Origin: Salegentibacter mishustinae
GTDB taxonomy: Bacteria; Bacteroidota; Bacteroidia; Flavobacteriales; Flavobacteriaceae
Length of the DNA: 64,000 bases
Direction of reading: 5' to 3'
Assembly: GCF_002900095.1 (NCBI RefSeq)
Contig: NZ_LLKN01000002.1
Location: 682,001-746,000, forward strand
Positions 40,885 to 49,339 of the stretch are shown here, piece by piece (positions within the stretch are counted from its first letter, which is position 1; each line of letters opens with the position of its first letter). The position numbers and the translations under genes are program-made. Below the pieces are notes generated by a model. The model searched no databases. It was not told the origin of the DNA and worked only from the letters and a program-made list of their open reading frames with translations.

Positions 40885-41030
40885 CTACAACCACAACCTG
40901 AAACTCCGCAAGCTTTGGTCTTTTCAGACTTCTTTTTTAAGAATGCAGGTTTCCAAATAAATTTTGTCAAAATATATCCCAATGCGATCGCGAAGGTTAT
41001 AAAAACGAGAATTTCCTGAATTAATTCCAT
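40881..41030 (-). CDS. FeoB-associated Cys-rich membrane peptide
   Basis: A 49-residue peptide encoded 35 bp downstream of feoB. It has one membrane helix (EILVFITFAIALGYILTKFI, about 5-24), a Lys-rich stretch, and a C-terminal Cys cluster KACGVSGCGCS. This is the pattern of the FeoB-associated Cys-rich membrane protein family (a FeoC-like role is suggested). It shares four bases of its stop with the convergent gene. Confidence 0.85.
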   Translation of the reverse strand: MELIQEILVFITFAIALGYILTKFIWKPAFLKKKSEKTKACGVSGCGCS

Positions 41031-41065
41031 AATATTTAAGTCGTTTTATACTATTTAACTTACAC

Positions 41066-43168
41066 TTATTTTAATAATTGAAAAGCTGCTAATGCTACAA
41101 AGTAGGCGAATAAGGTCATTACCACCAGCTGCAAAACAGGCCATTTCCAGGTGTTGGTTTCTTTTTTGACAATAGCTAAAGTACTCATACATTGCATGGC
41201 GAATGCATAGAACAATAGCAAGCTGACCCCACTGGCGAAAGTGAATAGTGGACCACCCAAAATTGGATTTATCTCCGCAGCCATCCGGTTTTTAATGGTT
41301 TCTTCTTCATCGCTGCCTACGCTGTAGATTGTAGCCAAAGTCCCTACAAAAACTTCACGAGCAGCAAAAGAACTTATTATAGCAATTCCAATTTTCCAGT
41401 CGTAACCCAAAGGCGCAACAACCGGCTCAATACCTCTTCCCATAATCCCGATATAGGAATTTTTTAATTTGAAGGAAGCAATTTCTTCATCAAGCTCATC
41501 TTCTGTGATATTGCTTTGCTCGTCATATTGCTCGCTCACAATTTCACTGGCATTATTAAAATTATCTCCCGGCCCATAACTGGCTAGAACCCACAAAATA
41601 ATTGAAATTGCGAGGATTATTTTCCCGGCTCCAAAAACGAAAGATTTGGTTTTTTCAACCACATTGATGGCAATATTTTTTCCCATTGGCATCTTGTAGT
41701 TAGGCATTTCTATAACAAAGTGGCTTCGGTTTTTAATTTTTAGGATCTTATTCAATATCCACGCAGAACCAATAGCCACACCAAATCCTAAAAGATACAG
41801 CAGCATTAAGGTTAACCCCTGGAGGTTAAAACCCCAAACGGCTCGATCTGGAATTACCAGCGCAATTATTATTAAATAAACCGGTAAGCGTGCTGAACAG
41901 GTGGTAAAGGGTACCACCAAAATGGTGATTAAACGCTCTTTCCAGCTTTCAATATTTCTGGTTGCCATCACAGCAGGAATTGCGCAAGCTGTTCCTGAAA
42001 CTAAAGGCACCACACTTTTTCCGCTAAGTCCAAATTTTCGCATAATTCGGTCCATTAAAAATACTACCCGACTCATATAACCGGTTTCTTCAAGGATGGA
42101 AATAAAGAAAAACAGGAACGCGATTTGGGGTATAAAAATAACAATACCACCAAGTCCGGGAATAATGCCTTCAGCAATAAGATTGGTAAAAGCTCCGGCC
42201 GGTAAAGTAGTTTTTGTCCATTCACTTAAAAAAGCGAAAGTTTCATCAATAAGATCCATTGGATAGCTGGACCAACTATAAATCGCCTGGAAGATCAACA
42301 AAAGAATACCAAAAAATATGGTATAACCCCAAACTTTGTGAGTAAGAATGCGATCTAAACGAGAACGAAGGTCTTTTGCAGAACTGGCATCCACTTTCAT
42401 CGTTTCTTTTAAGACCCCGTTTATAAACTGGTATCTTAAAATGGTTTCTTTATGTTGAAGTTTCTTTAGCTCGGTATGAGATTTAGTATCAAAATGATCG
42501 GAATTTGTAATTTCATTCCGATTGATATTACCAAAGTTTACATCTTGAGTAATTACCAGCCAAAGTTTATAAAGTGATTGCTTCGGAAAAGCTTTTCGTA
42601 AGCGATCAAAATATTCAGGAGCAATAACTGATGCATTTACACAAGGCTCGTCTGAGATATGCCGATAATTGATTATCGCTTCTTTGAGTTCATCAATCCC
42701 GGTATTTTTTCTGGCGCTTACCAGAACTACTTTAGTATTTAATCGTTCTTCCAGCAGATCTACATCCAGCGAAATTCCTTTTCGCTCCATCCTGTCGGCC
42801 ATGTTTATAACCAGGATAGTAGGAATTCCAAGATCTTTAATTTGTGTAAAAAGGAGTAAGTTTCGTTTTAGGTTTTCTACATCGCTAACTACAACCGCAA
42901 CATCTGGATAATCTTTATCACTTTTATTCAGTAATAATTCTATTACCACATTTTCATCTAAAGAAGAGGCGTTAAGGCTGTAGGTTCCCGGAAGGTCTAA
43001 AATATGGGCTTTAAGGCCACGCGGTAGTTTACAAATTCCTTCTTTTTTTTCAACCGTGATACCAGGATAATTACCCACTTTTTGATTAAGACCGGTGAGC
43101 TGATTAAATACAGAGGTCTTACCGGTATTGGGATTTCCTATTAACGCAACATTTATTTGTTTAGCCAT
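41066..43168 (-). CDS. feoB: Ferrous iron transport protein B
   Basis: A 700-residue Fe2+ transporter of the inner membrane. The N-terminal G domain has G1 GNPNTGKTS (about 11-19), G3 DLPGTYSL and G4 NMAD; the membrane domain has Gate motifs IPAVMATRNIESWKERLITI and FTTCSARLPVYLIIIAL with the key Cys, and IISSFAAREVFVGTLATIY. It works with FeoA (1 bp upstream) and the Cys-rich peptide downstream. The operon is on the opposite strand from the ZIP gene within the same metal island. Confidence 0.97.
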   Translation of the reverse strand: MAKQINVALIGNPNTGKTSVFNQLTGLNQKVGNYPGITVEKKEGICKLPRGLKAHILDLPGTYSLNASSLDENVVIELLLNKSDKDYPDVAVVVSDVENLKRNLLLFTQIKDLGIPTILVINMADRMERKGISLDVDLLEERLNTKVVLVSARKNTGIDELKEAIINYRHISDEPCVNASVIAPEYFDRLRKAFPKQSLYKLWLVITQDVNFGNINRNEITNSDHFDTKSHTELKKLQHKETILRYQFINGVLKETMKVDASSAKDLRSRLDRILTHKVWGYTIFFGILLLIFQAIYSWSSYPMDLIDETFAFLSEWTKTTLPAGAFTNLIAEGIIPGLGGIVIFIPQIAFLFFFISILEETGYMSRVVFLMDRIMRKFGLSGKSVVPLVSGTACAIPAVMATRNIESWKERLITILVVPFTTCSARLPVYLIIIALVIPDRAVWGFNLQGLTLMLLYLLGFGVAIGSAWILNKILKIKNRSHFVIEMPNYKMPMGKNIAINVVEKTKSFVFGAGKIILAISIILWVLASYGPGDNFNNASEIVSEQYDEQSNITEDELDEEIASFKLKNSYIGIMGRGIEPVVAPLGYDWKIGIAIISSFAAREVFVGTLATIYSVGSDEEETIKNRMAAEINPILGGPLFTFASGVSLLLFYAFAMQCMSTLAIVKKETNTWKWPVLQLVVMTLFAYFVALAAFQLLK

Positions 43169-43169
43169 G

Positions 43170-43400
43170 TTAGCTTATAAGGTCAATTTCTATAAGTAAA
43201 GCGATCTCTCTTCTAATGGCCAGGTGGCTGCCGTTAATGTTTAAATACATAGGGTCTCTAAAAGGAGCCATTTGTAGCATTTCCACTTCATTGCCCGGCA
43301 AACAACCCATTTCGAGTAATTTTAGCGGAATATTTTCTTCTGAAAATTCCTTGATAATTCCGCGTTCACCACGTTTTAAGTCGGCCAGAGTTCGTTTCAC
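43170..43400 (-). CDS. feoA: Ferrous iron transport protein A
   Basis: A 76-residue SH3-like FeoA protein (LADLKRGERGIIKEF, LLEMGCLPGNEVEML, LAIRREIALLIEI), a cytoplasmic partner of FeoB. The start appears to be GTG. Upstream on the minus strand are a TACTTTTG promoter element and a DtxR-box-like sequence. Confidence 0.94.
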   Translation of the reverse strand: MKRTLADLKRGERGIIKEFSEENIPLKLLEMGCLPGNEVEMLQMAPFRDPMYLNINGSHLAIRREIALLIEIDLIS

Positions 43401-43406
43401 TTTTTA

Positions 43407-43436
43407 TTTAGATTGATTTTAAACAAGACAAAAGTA
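43407..43436 (-). promoter_or_regulatory. feoA promoter with overlapping DtxR-box-like sequence
   Basis: On the minus strand TACTTTTG (43436-43429) is a good -7 element. Just downstream, 43407-43423 reads on the plus strand TTTAGA-TTGA-TTTTAAA, an imperfect version of the TTTAGA-N4-TCTAAA palindrome at 38749. It would overlap the transcription start, a common operator position. Confidence 0.4.
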
Positions 43437-43481
43437 AGGTAAAATTTCAGCAGTAAAAAATTTCCATAGAAAAACTCCCTT

Positions 43482-44153
43482 TTAACGATATTCCCGTTTT
43501 AAAACCTTGATATCGTGCATTAGGTTTTCTATGGCTTCGGCATCGGTACCATCATAAAAACCTCGAATTCTTTTTTCTTTATCTACGAGTACAAAATTCT
43601 CGGTATGAATCATATCGTACGGTCCGCCATCACCATTGCTTTTTGAAGCGAGGTAAGATTTTCGAGCCAGCTCATAAATATGTTTTTTATCACCTGTAAC
43701 TAGATTCCATTTTTTGTCCATTACACCTTTTTCTTCGGCATAAGCTTTTAAAACCGGTACAGAATCGGTTTTTGGGAAGACTGTATGAGAAAGTAATAAG
43801 ACTTCAGGATCGTCTTTAATTTTCTCCTGAATTTTCAGCATATGATCAGTCATTACCGGGCAAATGGTGAGGCAGGTGGTGAAAAAGAAATCGGCTACAT
43901 AAATTTTATCCTTATAATAATCCTGGGTAATGGTATCGCCATTCTGGTTAATAAGTTCAAAGTCTTTTACGGTGTGGTATTTTCTAACATAGCGCACCGT
44001 AGAATCTACAAGCTCGGCATTTACCATATCTGGTTGATAAACGGGGAGAGTTTCTTCGGGTTTTAGCAGAGAGTAAATACTATAAATAATAATTACTGAG
44101 AGTATAAACAGTACAATGGCAAATTTCTTTAGCCAGGAAAAGAGATTACGCAT
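43482..44153 (-). CDS. SCO1/SenC-family copper protein
   Basis: 223 residues from the ATG at 44153: one N-terminal membrane anchor (about 9-30) and a periplasmic thioredoxin-like domain with the copper site FFTTCLTICPVMTDH (Cys 94 and 98) and the distal His in YDMIHTENFVLVD. SCO proteins deliver copper to cytochrome c oxidase CuA or act as thiol reductases. A 28-codon longer frame is rejected because the extension runs through a dyad repeat that also precedes hemE. Confidence 0.92.
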   Translation of the reverse strand: MRNLFSWLKKFAIVLFILSVIIIYSIYSLLKPEETLPVYQPDMVNAELVDSTVRYVRKYHTVKDFELINQNGDTITQDYYKDKIYVADFFFTTCLTICPVMTDHMLKIQEKIKDDPEVLLLSHTVFPKTDSVPVLKAYAEEKGVMDKKWNLVTGDKKHIYELARKSYLASKSNGDGGPYDMIHTENFVLVDKEKRIRGFYDGTDAEAIENLMHDIKVLKREYR

Positions 44154-44162
44154 ACTATTAAT

Positions 44163-44181
44163 TTTACTCGATATTCGAGAT
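44163..44181 (-). repeat. Dyad upstream of SCO gene, second copy of the hemE-upstream palindrome
   Basis: TTTACTCGATATTCGAGAT, with palindrome CTCGATATTCGAG at 44167-44179. It is nearly identical to the copy at 20588-20604 and sits about 14 bp upstream of the ATG in the same orientation. Confidence 0.6.
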
Positions 44182-44313
44182 TTTAATTTTTTGAACTTAG
44201 TCTTCCTGAAATTAAATTTCAGTAAAAGCTGATGCAAAATTAAGTGCTAGCAATCAATTAGTCGCAGTTTAAAACCTAAAATTTCAGCTCACTAAAACAG
44301 GAAGGCTTTTAAC

Positions 44314-44344
44314 TTTTGTAGGAGATTATAAAAGGTTACTTTTG
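44314..44344 (+). promoter_or_regulatory. Promoter of rseP
   Basis: TTTTG (44314-44318), 18 bp, TACTTTTG (44337-44344). It overlaps an in-frame TTG at 44342, which is therefore not the start; the ATG at 44372 is. Confidence 0.7.
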
Positions 44345-44371
44345 TGCGATTTAAAATTTGAAGCATTACGA

Positions 44372-45688
44372 ATGGATCCATTTATAGTTAAAGCCATACA
44401 GTTACTGTTAAGCTTGTCTTTATTAATAGTCTTACACGAACTTGGGCATTTTATTCCCGCTAAATTATTTAAAACCAGAGTAGAGAAATTCTTTTTGTTC
44501 TTCGACGTGAAATTCGCGCTTTTTAAGAAGAAGATCGGCGGAACAGAATATGGTATTGGATGGCTGCCTTTGGGTGGTTATGTGAAAATATCGGGAATGA
44601 TAGATGAAAGTATGGATAAGGAGCAAATGGCAAAACCGCCAGAGCCCTGGGAATTTAGAAGTAAACCGGCGTGGCAACGACTTATTATTATGCTTGGTGG
44701 GGTTACGGTAAACCTTGTGCTTGGTTTCCTTATTTATATGATGATCATGTTTGTTTGGGGTAAAAACTACGTAGGTCCAGATGAAATGCCTAAAGGTTTT
44801 GCAATTGCCGAAGAATTTAAACAATACGGTTTTGAGGATGGTGACCGTGTTTTGCAACTAAACGGAGAAGATTTGCAGAATAGTACCGATGTAAATAGGT
44901 ATTTATTTATGCGAGATGTAAACAGCATAACTGTTTTGCATCAAAATGGCGAAGAAGAGACTATTGAAGTTCCTGAAAATATTGGAGAACAAATGTGGGA
45001 AAAAGGCGTAATGTTACCTTTTATTCCTATTCAAAATCCGGTTATAGAGGAAGTTACCGCCGATAAAGCTGCCGAAATTGCTGGCCTGCAAAAAGGAGAT
45101 AGTATTATTTCTGTAAACGAGCAGGAGATTGGTTATTGGCACGAAATAGGTAAAATCACCAAAGAAAATAAGGAAAAAGAAATAGAGCTGGTTTTTAAGA
45201 GAGATAATGATATTAAAAGCATTATGATCACGCCAGATGAAGAAGGAATGCTTGGGTTTAGTATAAAATCTAACTATGAAATAAAGCAGCAAAAATATGG
45301 TTTTGTAGAAAGTATAAAACAAGGTTTTGATTATGGTTACTGGACACTACACGATTATGTGGCTCAGTTTAAATATGTTTTTACACAAAAAGGCGCTACA
45401 CAGTTAGGCGGATTTGGAGCCATTGGCGGGATGTTTCCCGATACCTGGGATTGGAAAGGTTTTTGGCATACTACAGCACTTATTTCTATAATCCTGGCCT
45501 TTATGAATATTTTACCTATCCCGGCTTTAGATGGTGGGCACGTGATGTTCCTGCTTTATGAAATGGTAACCGGAAGAAAACCTAACGATAAATTTATGGA
45601 AATTGCCCAAATGGTTGGCTTTTTCATCTTAATTGCCCTGGTGCTTTATGCCAATGGGAATGACGTATATCGCTGGTTATTTGAATGA
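44372..45688 (+). CDS. rseP: Site-2 protease RseP (RIP metalloprotease)
   Basis: 438 residues. The zinc site is VLHELGHF (HExxH at 22-26) in the first membrane helix and NILPIPALDGGHVMF near the C-terminus (the third ligand Asp). Two PDZ domains lie between (about 125-205 and 210-295). RseP cuts anti-sigma factors inside the membrane after a first site-1 cut, so it could act on the anti-sigma-like protein at 314-1780 (inference). It is a single gene with its own promoter. Confidence 0.95.
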   Translation: MDPFIVKAIQLLLSLSLLIVLHELGHFIPAKLFKTRVEKFFLFFDVKFALFKKKIGGTEYGIGWLPLGGYVKISGMIDESMDKEQMAKPPEPWEFRSKPAWQRLIIMLGGVTVNLVLGFLIYMMIMFVWGKNYVGPDEMPKGFAIAEEFKQYGFEDGDRVLQLNGEDLQNSTDVNRYLFMRDVNSITVLHQNGEEETIEVPENIGEQMWEKGVMLPFIPIQNPVIEEVTADKAAEIAGLQKGDSIISVNEQEIGYWHEIGKITKENKEKEIELVFKRDNDIKSIMITPDEEGMLGFSIKSNYEIKQQKYGFVESIKQGFDYGYWTLHDYVAQFKYVFTQKGATQLGGFGAIGGMFPDTWDWKGFWHTTALISIILAFMNILPIPALDGGHVMFLLYEMVTGRKPNDKFMEIAQMVGFFILIALVLYANGNDVYRWLFE

Positions 45689-45743
45689 TAGAATACCAAT
45701 TGAATTTTATCAGAAAAAAACCTGAAAAAAATTCAATTTTTGT

Positions 45744-45775
45744 TTTGCGGTGATTTAAAATTTGGTTTATATTTG
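45744..45775 (+). promoter_or_regulatory. Promoter of tRNA-Asn
   Basis: TTTG (45744-45747), 20 bp, TATATTTG (45768-45775), an exact consensus promoter about 22 bp before the tRNA. Confidence 0.75.
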
Positions 45776-45797
45776 CAACCGCAAAAGAGCAAAACAC

Positions 45798-45871
45798 TCC
45801 TCCTTAGCTCAGTTGGTTAGAGCATCTGACTGTTAATCAGAGGGTCCTTGGTTCGAGCCCAAGAGGGGGAG
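45798..45871 (+). tRNA. tRNA-Asn (anticodon GTT)
   Basis: The 74-nt cloverleaf has acceptor TCCTCCT pairing with AGGGGGA, D arm from TAGCTCAGTTGGTTAGAGC, anticodon arm CTGACTGTTAATCAG with anticodon GTT, T arm TTGG-TTCGAGC-CCAA, and discriminator G. The CCA end is not encoded. It has its own promoter and terminator. Confidence 0.97.
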
Positions 45872-45880
45872 CAACTCGCG

Positions 45881-45910
45881 AAAAGCCTTACAGAAATGTA
45901 AGGCTTTTTT
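45881..45910 (+). terminator. Intrinsic terminator of tRNA-Asn
   Basis: AAGCCTTACA-GAAA-TGTAAGGCTT, a perfect 10-bp stem with a GAAA tetraloop, followed by T4. The 270 bp after it (45912-46182) show no gene or clear structure. Confidence 0.9.
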
Positions 45911-46182
45911 GTTTTACAGCTTTTTCTGAAGAATCTGCGTTACAGTTCTACCACTAAAATTTTTTACTAGTCTCAAATTGTACCTCTTCTAGTTGACTGA
46001 AAATTTTTCGGTTTAAATATTCCTCATCAAATTCTCCTTTATTTAATAATTTCTTTAGAATAATGGTTTTGAGGTGTAACTTTTCTAAATTTTTGATACT
46101 TATTATCAAAATACAATTGATCATTCATTAAAAAACTTCATCACTTAAAATCCTATTTCGATTTTATCAACCCCAATCTATT

Positions 46183-46735
46183 ATGAAAAAAATACTACTT
46201 GTAATTCTGCTATCAACTTTAGGTTTTAAAGCAAGCGCTCAGGAAAAAGACAATGAACAGATAGATAAATAACTTCGGAAAGATTGAATTGGGCTTTCAC
46301 GGATTGAGTTTTGGATATGAATTGCCCATTTCGAATAAATTTGTTTGGGAAAATGCTATCGGCGCAGGAATGGGAATGAATGCAAGAGGCAATAGTGCTA
46401 ACTATACCTTAGATGTTGTAAGACCTGTTCCTTTTTTGAAATCTAAACTTAAATTTGTCTATAATATTAATAAGCGAATTAAGAAGGAGAAAATTACTGT
46501 AAATAATTCTGGAAATTATGTGGCGCTGCAAACTAAATATTCATTCGGAAAAAGCGGTAGTTTCACGTATAATCCTGCATTACTAACCGAAGTGCACTGG
46601 GGACTTCAACGAAGCTTGGGTGGCAATTTTATATTTAACACACATATTGGGCTTGGTTTTGTAAGTGATTTTGATACCAGTAGCACGGCTTTCTCGCCTA
46701 CTTTTGGTTTGGCATTTGGATATCGCCTATTTTAA
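46183..46735 (+). pseudogene. Frameshifted outer-membrane beta-barrel protein gene
   Basis: An ATG at 46183 opens a signal peptide (KKILLVILLSTLGFKASAQ) that runs into TAA at 46270 after EQIDK. One frame over the sequence continues without a break from about 46268 (NNFGKIELGFHGLSFGYELP) to a stop at 46735, ending in FGYRLF, as in an 8-stranded porin-like barrel. A one- or two-base change in the A-rich GATAAATAAC stretch (46264-46273) explains the break, so it is a recent pseudogene or a sequencing error. The downstream part begins at no good start codon of its own and would lack a signal peptide. Confidence 0.75.
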
Positions 46736-46776
46736 TTTGTTTGAATTCTTGAGGTTGTTTTCGTAAATTCTGAATT

Positions 46777-47304
46777 ATGAAAAAGACTATTCAGAATGTA
46801 GAAATTGAAGTTTCTAAAGGAGATATCGCCAATCAACCTGAAATTGAAGCTGTGGTAAATGCAGCAAATGCTCAACTCACTACTGGCGGCGGCGTGGCGG
46901 GAGCAATTCATAGTGCTGCAGGACCGGGACTTTATGAAGAGTGTAAGCCTCTTGCGCCTATTTCTCCCGGAGAGGCCGTTATTACCGGCTCTCATAAATT
47001 ACCGAACAAATATGTGATTCATTGTCTGGGGCCGGTCTACGGTCGGGATAATCCGGCTGACAAACTTTTGGGAAATTGCTATAAAAATGCGTTGAAATAT
47101 TCAGAAGATAAGCAGGTGAAGTCTGTGGCTTTCCCCGCTATTTCAACCGGAGTATTTGGTTATCCTATAAAAGAAGCGACCAGGATCAGTTTTAATACAA
47201 TTTTAGCCGAAATCCCAAAGCTTAAACACCTGCAAAAGCTTAAATTTGTTTTATTCAGTGAAGCAGATCTTAAGATTTACGAAGCGATGCTTGACGAAGT
47301 TTAA
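46777..47304 (+). CDS. Macro-domain protein (ADP-ribose binding/hydrolysing)
   Basis: 175 residues, one macro domain. Binding blocks: AVVNAANAQLTTGGGVAGAI (about 28-47) with the catalytic-type Asn and GGG loop, HCLGPVYG, and AFPAISTGVFGYPIKEA (about 120). MacroD/YmdB-like enzymes remove ADP-ribose from proteins or deacetylate O-acetyl-ADP-ribose. It lies 14 bp before pncB and leads an NAD-salvage operon, which fits a role in recycling ADP-ribose made from NAD. Confidence 0.93.
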   Translation: MKKTIQNVEIEVSKGDIANQPEIEAVVNAANAQLTTGGGVAGAIHSAAGPGLYEECKPLAPISPGEAVITGSHKLPNKYVIHCLGPVYGRDNPADKLLGNCYKNALKYSEDKQVKSVAFPAISTGVFGYPIKEATRISFNTILAEIPKLKHLQKLKFVLFSEADLKIYEAMLDEV

Positions 47305-47318
47305 ACTAACTAAAAGCT

Positions 47319-48722
47319 ATGCTAGATTTTTCAGCTACTTATACCGACCAGTATCAACTGGCGATGGCGCAGGTATATTTTAAAAAAGGCCAAAAAGATT
47401 ACACCGCAATATTTGATTATTATTTTAGAAAACTTCCTTTCAATGGTGGCTACGCAATTTTTGCCGGGCTTCAGGATCTGTTGGAGATCATTGAAAATAT
47501 AAAATTTAGCGATAAAGACCTGGAATACCTTAAAAAGCAGGATTTTGATGATGATTTCCTGGAATATCTAAAAGATTTTAAATTCCGCGGAAATATTAAT
47601 TCGGTTCAGGAAGGGGACGTGGTTTTTCCGACGCGGCCTGTTTTGCAGGTAGAAGCCAATATCATTGAGGCGCAAATAATTGAAACTATTTTACTGAATT
47701 TACTCAATTTTCAAACCTTAGTTGCCACAAAAGCAAGTAGGATAAAATTGGTTTCTGGAGAGCGCACTTTGTTAGATTTTGGTTTGCGACGGGCCCAGGG
47801 GCCTGGAGGTTACTATGCTACCCGCGCGGCTATTGTTGGCGGTTTTCATGGGACGAGCAATGTAATTGCCGGTAGGGATTTTGATATTCCTGTTTCAGGA
47901 ACTATGGCACATTCCTTTATTCAAAGTTATGATGAGGAAATCACTGCTTTTAGAGATTTCGCTGAAGGAAGACCAAAAGATTGTGTGTTGTTAGTAGATA
48001 CTTACGATACGCTTAAAAGCGGTGTGCCAAATGCGATTACAGTCGCAAAGGAAATGGAGGAGCGCGGTCAAAAATTAATGGCTATTAGGCTTGATAGTGG
48101 AGATTTAGCTTATCTCTCTAAGCAATGCAGAAAAATGCTGGACGAGGCCGGATTGGATTATGTGAAAATTGCAGCTTCTAATCAATTAGATGAAAATGTG
48201 ATAAAAAGCTTGCTGGAACAAGGCGCCAGGATAGATGTTTTTGGTGTGGGTACTAACCTTGTTATTGGAAGTCCCGATGCCGCTTTAGACGGGGTTTATA
48301 AATTAGCTTATTCCCACGGCAAACCAAGAATTAAAATTTCTGAAAGTATTATTAAGGTGACGCTTCCGCATAAAAAACAAGTATATCGTTTAAGGGATGC
48401 TGAAGGACATTGCGTTGGAGCCGATCTAATAGCTCTTTTTGAAGAAAATGATATTGAAAATATGATACACCCCTTTGAACCTTATAAGCAGATGCGAATT
48501 GGGGAATTACAAAAAGAACCCTTGCTTCAGCCAGTAATGGAAAATGGAGAAAATAAATTAGAGCATAAATCCCTTCAGGAAATTGCTGAATACAGCAAAA
48601 GCAGGCTTGCAGAGCTTTCTATAGAATATAAACGATTCAACAACCCACATATTTACAAAGTGGGGATTACAGAAGCTTTAAAAGCAGAACGGGATAAATT
48701 AATTGCTTCTTATCAAAAATAA
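47319..48722 (+). CDS. pncB: Nicotinate phosphoribosyltransferase
   Basis: 467 residues of the NAPRTase family, making nicotinate mononucleotide from nicotinate and PRPP. N-terminal TDQYQLAMAQVYF, the active-site block DFGLRRAQGPGGYYATRAA (His of other family members replaced in this segment by the usual loop), VSGTMAHSFIQSYDEE with the phosphorylated-type His, and the PRPP-site IDVFGVGTNLVIGSPD are present. It lies between the macro-domain gene and pncA, forming the Preiss-Handler entry for nicotinamide in the order PncA then PncB. Confidence 0.95.
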   Translation: MLDFSATYTDQYQLAMAQVYFKKGQKDYTAIFDYYFRKLPFNGGYAIFAGLQDLLEIIENIKFSDKDLEYLKKQDFDDDFLEYLKDFKFRGNINSVQEGDVVFPTRPVLQVEANIIEAQIIETILLNLLNFQTLVATKASRIKLVSGERTLLDFGLRRAQGPGGYYATRAAIVGGFHGTSNVIAGRDFDIPVSGTMAHSFIQSYDEEITAFRDFAEGRPKDCVLLVDTYDTLKSGVPNAITVAKEMEERGQKLMAIRLDSGDLAYLSKQCRKMLDEAGLDYVKIAASNQLDENVIKSLLEQGARIDVFGVGTNLVIGSPDAALDGVYKLAYSHGKPRIKISESIIKVTLPHKKQVYRLRDAEGHCVGADLIALFEENDIENMIHPFEPYKQMRIGELQKEPLLQPVMENGENKLEHKSLQEIAEYSKSRLAELSIEYKRFNNPHIYKVGITEALKAERDKLIASYQK

Positions 48723-48727
48723 GATTT

Positions 48728-49339
48728 ATGAAAACGCTAATTATTGTAGATCCACAAATCGATTTTATGCCCGGTGGTTCCCTTGCGGTGCCAAATGGAG
48801 ATGAAATTATACCGATAATAAACGAGCTTCAGGAAAAATTTGATCTGGTGATCGCCTCCCAGGATTGGCATCCAGAAGGTCACGCCAGTTTTGCCAGTAG
48901 TCATAAAGGAAAAAACGTATTTGAAACCATTGAGCTAAATGGAATTGAACAAGTGATGTGGCCGGAACATTGTGTTCAAAATACTGAGGGCGCCGAATTT
49001 CATAAAGAGCTGAAAACCGCGAAAATTGAAGCAATTTTTAGAAAAGGAACCAGTCTGGAAATTGATAGTTATAGTGCCTTTTATGATAACAGGCATTTAA
49101 AATCTACTGGCCTTTCTGGCTATTTAAAAGAGAAGAATGCAGAAGATCTTTATTTCTGCGGACTTGCAGCTGAAATTTGTGTACATTTTACCGCTAAAGA
49201 TGCAATTAAAGAAGGTTTTAAAGCTACAATAATAGAAGATGCTACACGAGCGCTAAACGCGGAAGATTTTGAAAAAGCAAAAGCAGAATTAAAAGATTTA
49301 GGCGGTAAGGTTATTACTTCTTCAACTATTGAAAATTGA
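48728..49339 (+). CDS. pncA: Nicotinamidase/pyrazinamidase
   Basis: 203 residues with the isochorismatase-like fold. Catalytic Asp in IIVDPQIDFMPGGSL (about 8), the metal-binding region SQDWHPEGHASF (Asp-His-His), the Lys in the FRKGT block, and nucleophile Cys in CGLAAEICVHFTAKDA (about 151) are all present. It converts nicotinamide to nicotinate, feeding PncB 5 bp upstream. Its 3' end overlaps the convergent gene by 14 bp. Confidence 0.96.
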   Translation: MKTLIIVDPQIDFMPGGSLAVPNGDEIIPIINELQEKFDLVIASQDWHPEGHASFASSHKGKNVFETIELNGIEQVMWPEHCVQNTEGAEFHKELKTAKIEAIFRKGTSLEIDSYSAFYDNRHLKSTGLSGYLKEKNAEDLYFCGLAAEICVHFTAKDAIKEGFKATIIEDATRALNAEDFEKAKAELKDLGGKVITSSTIEN

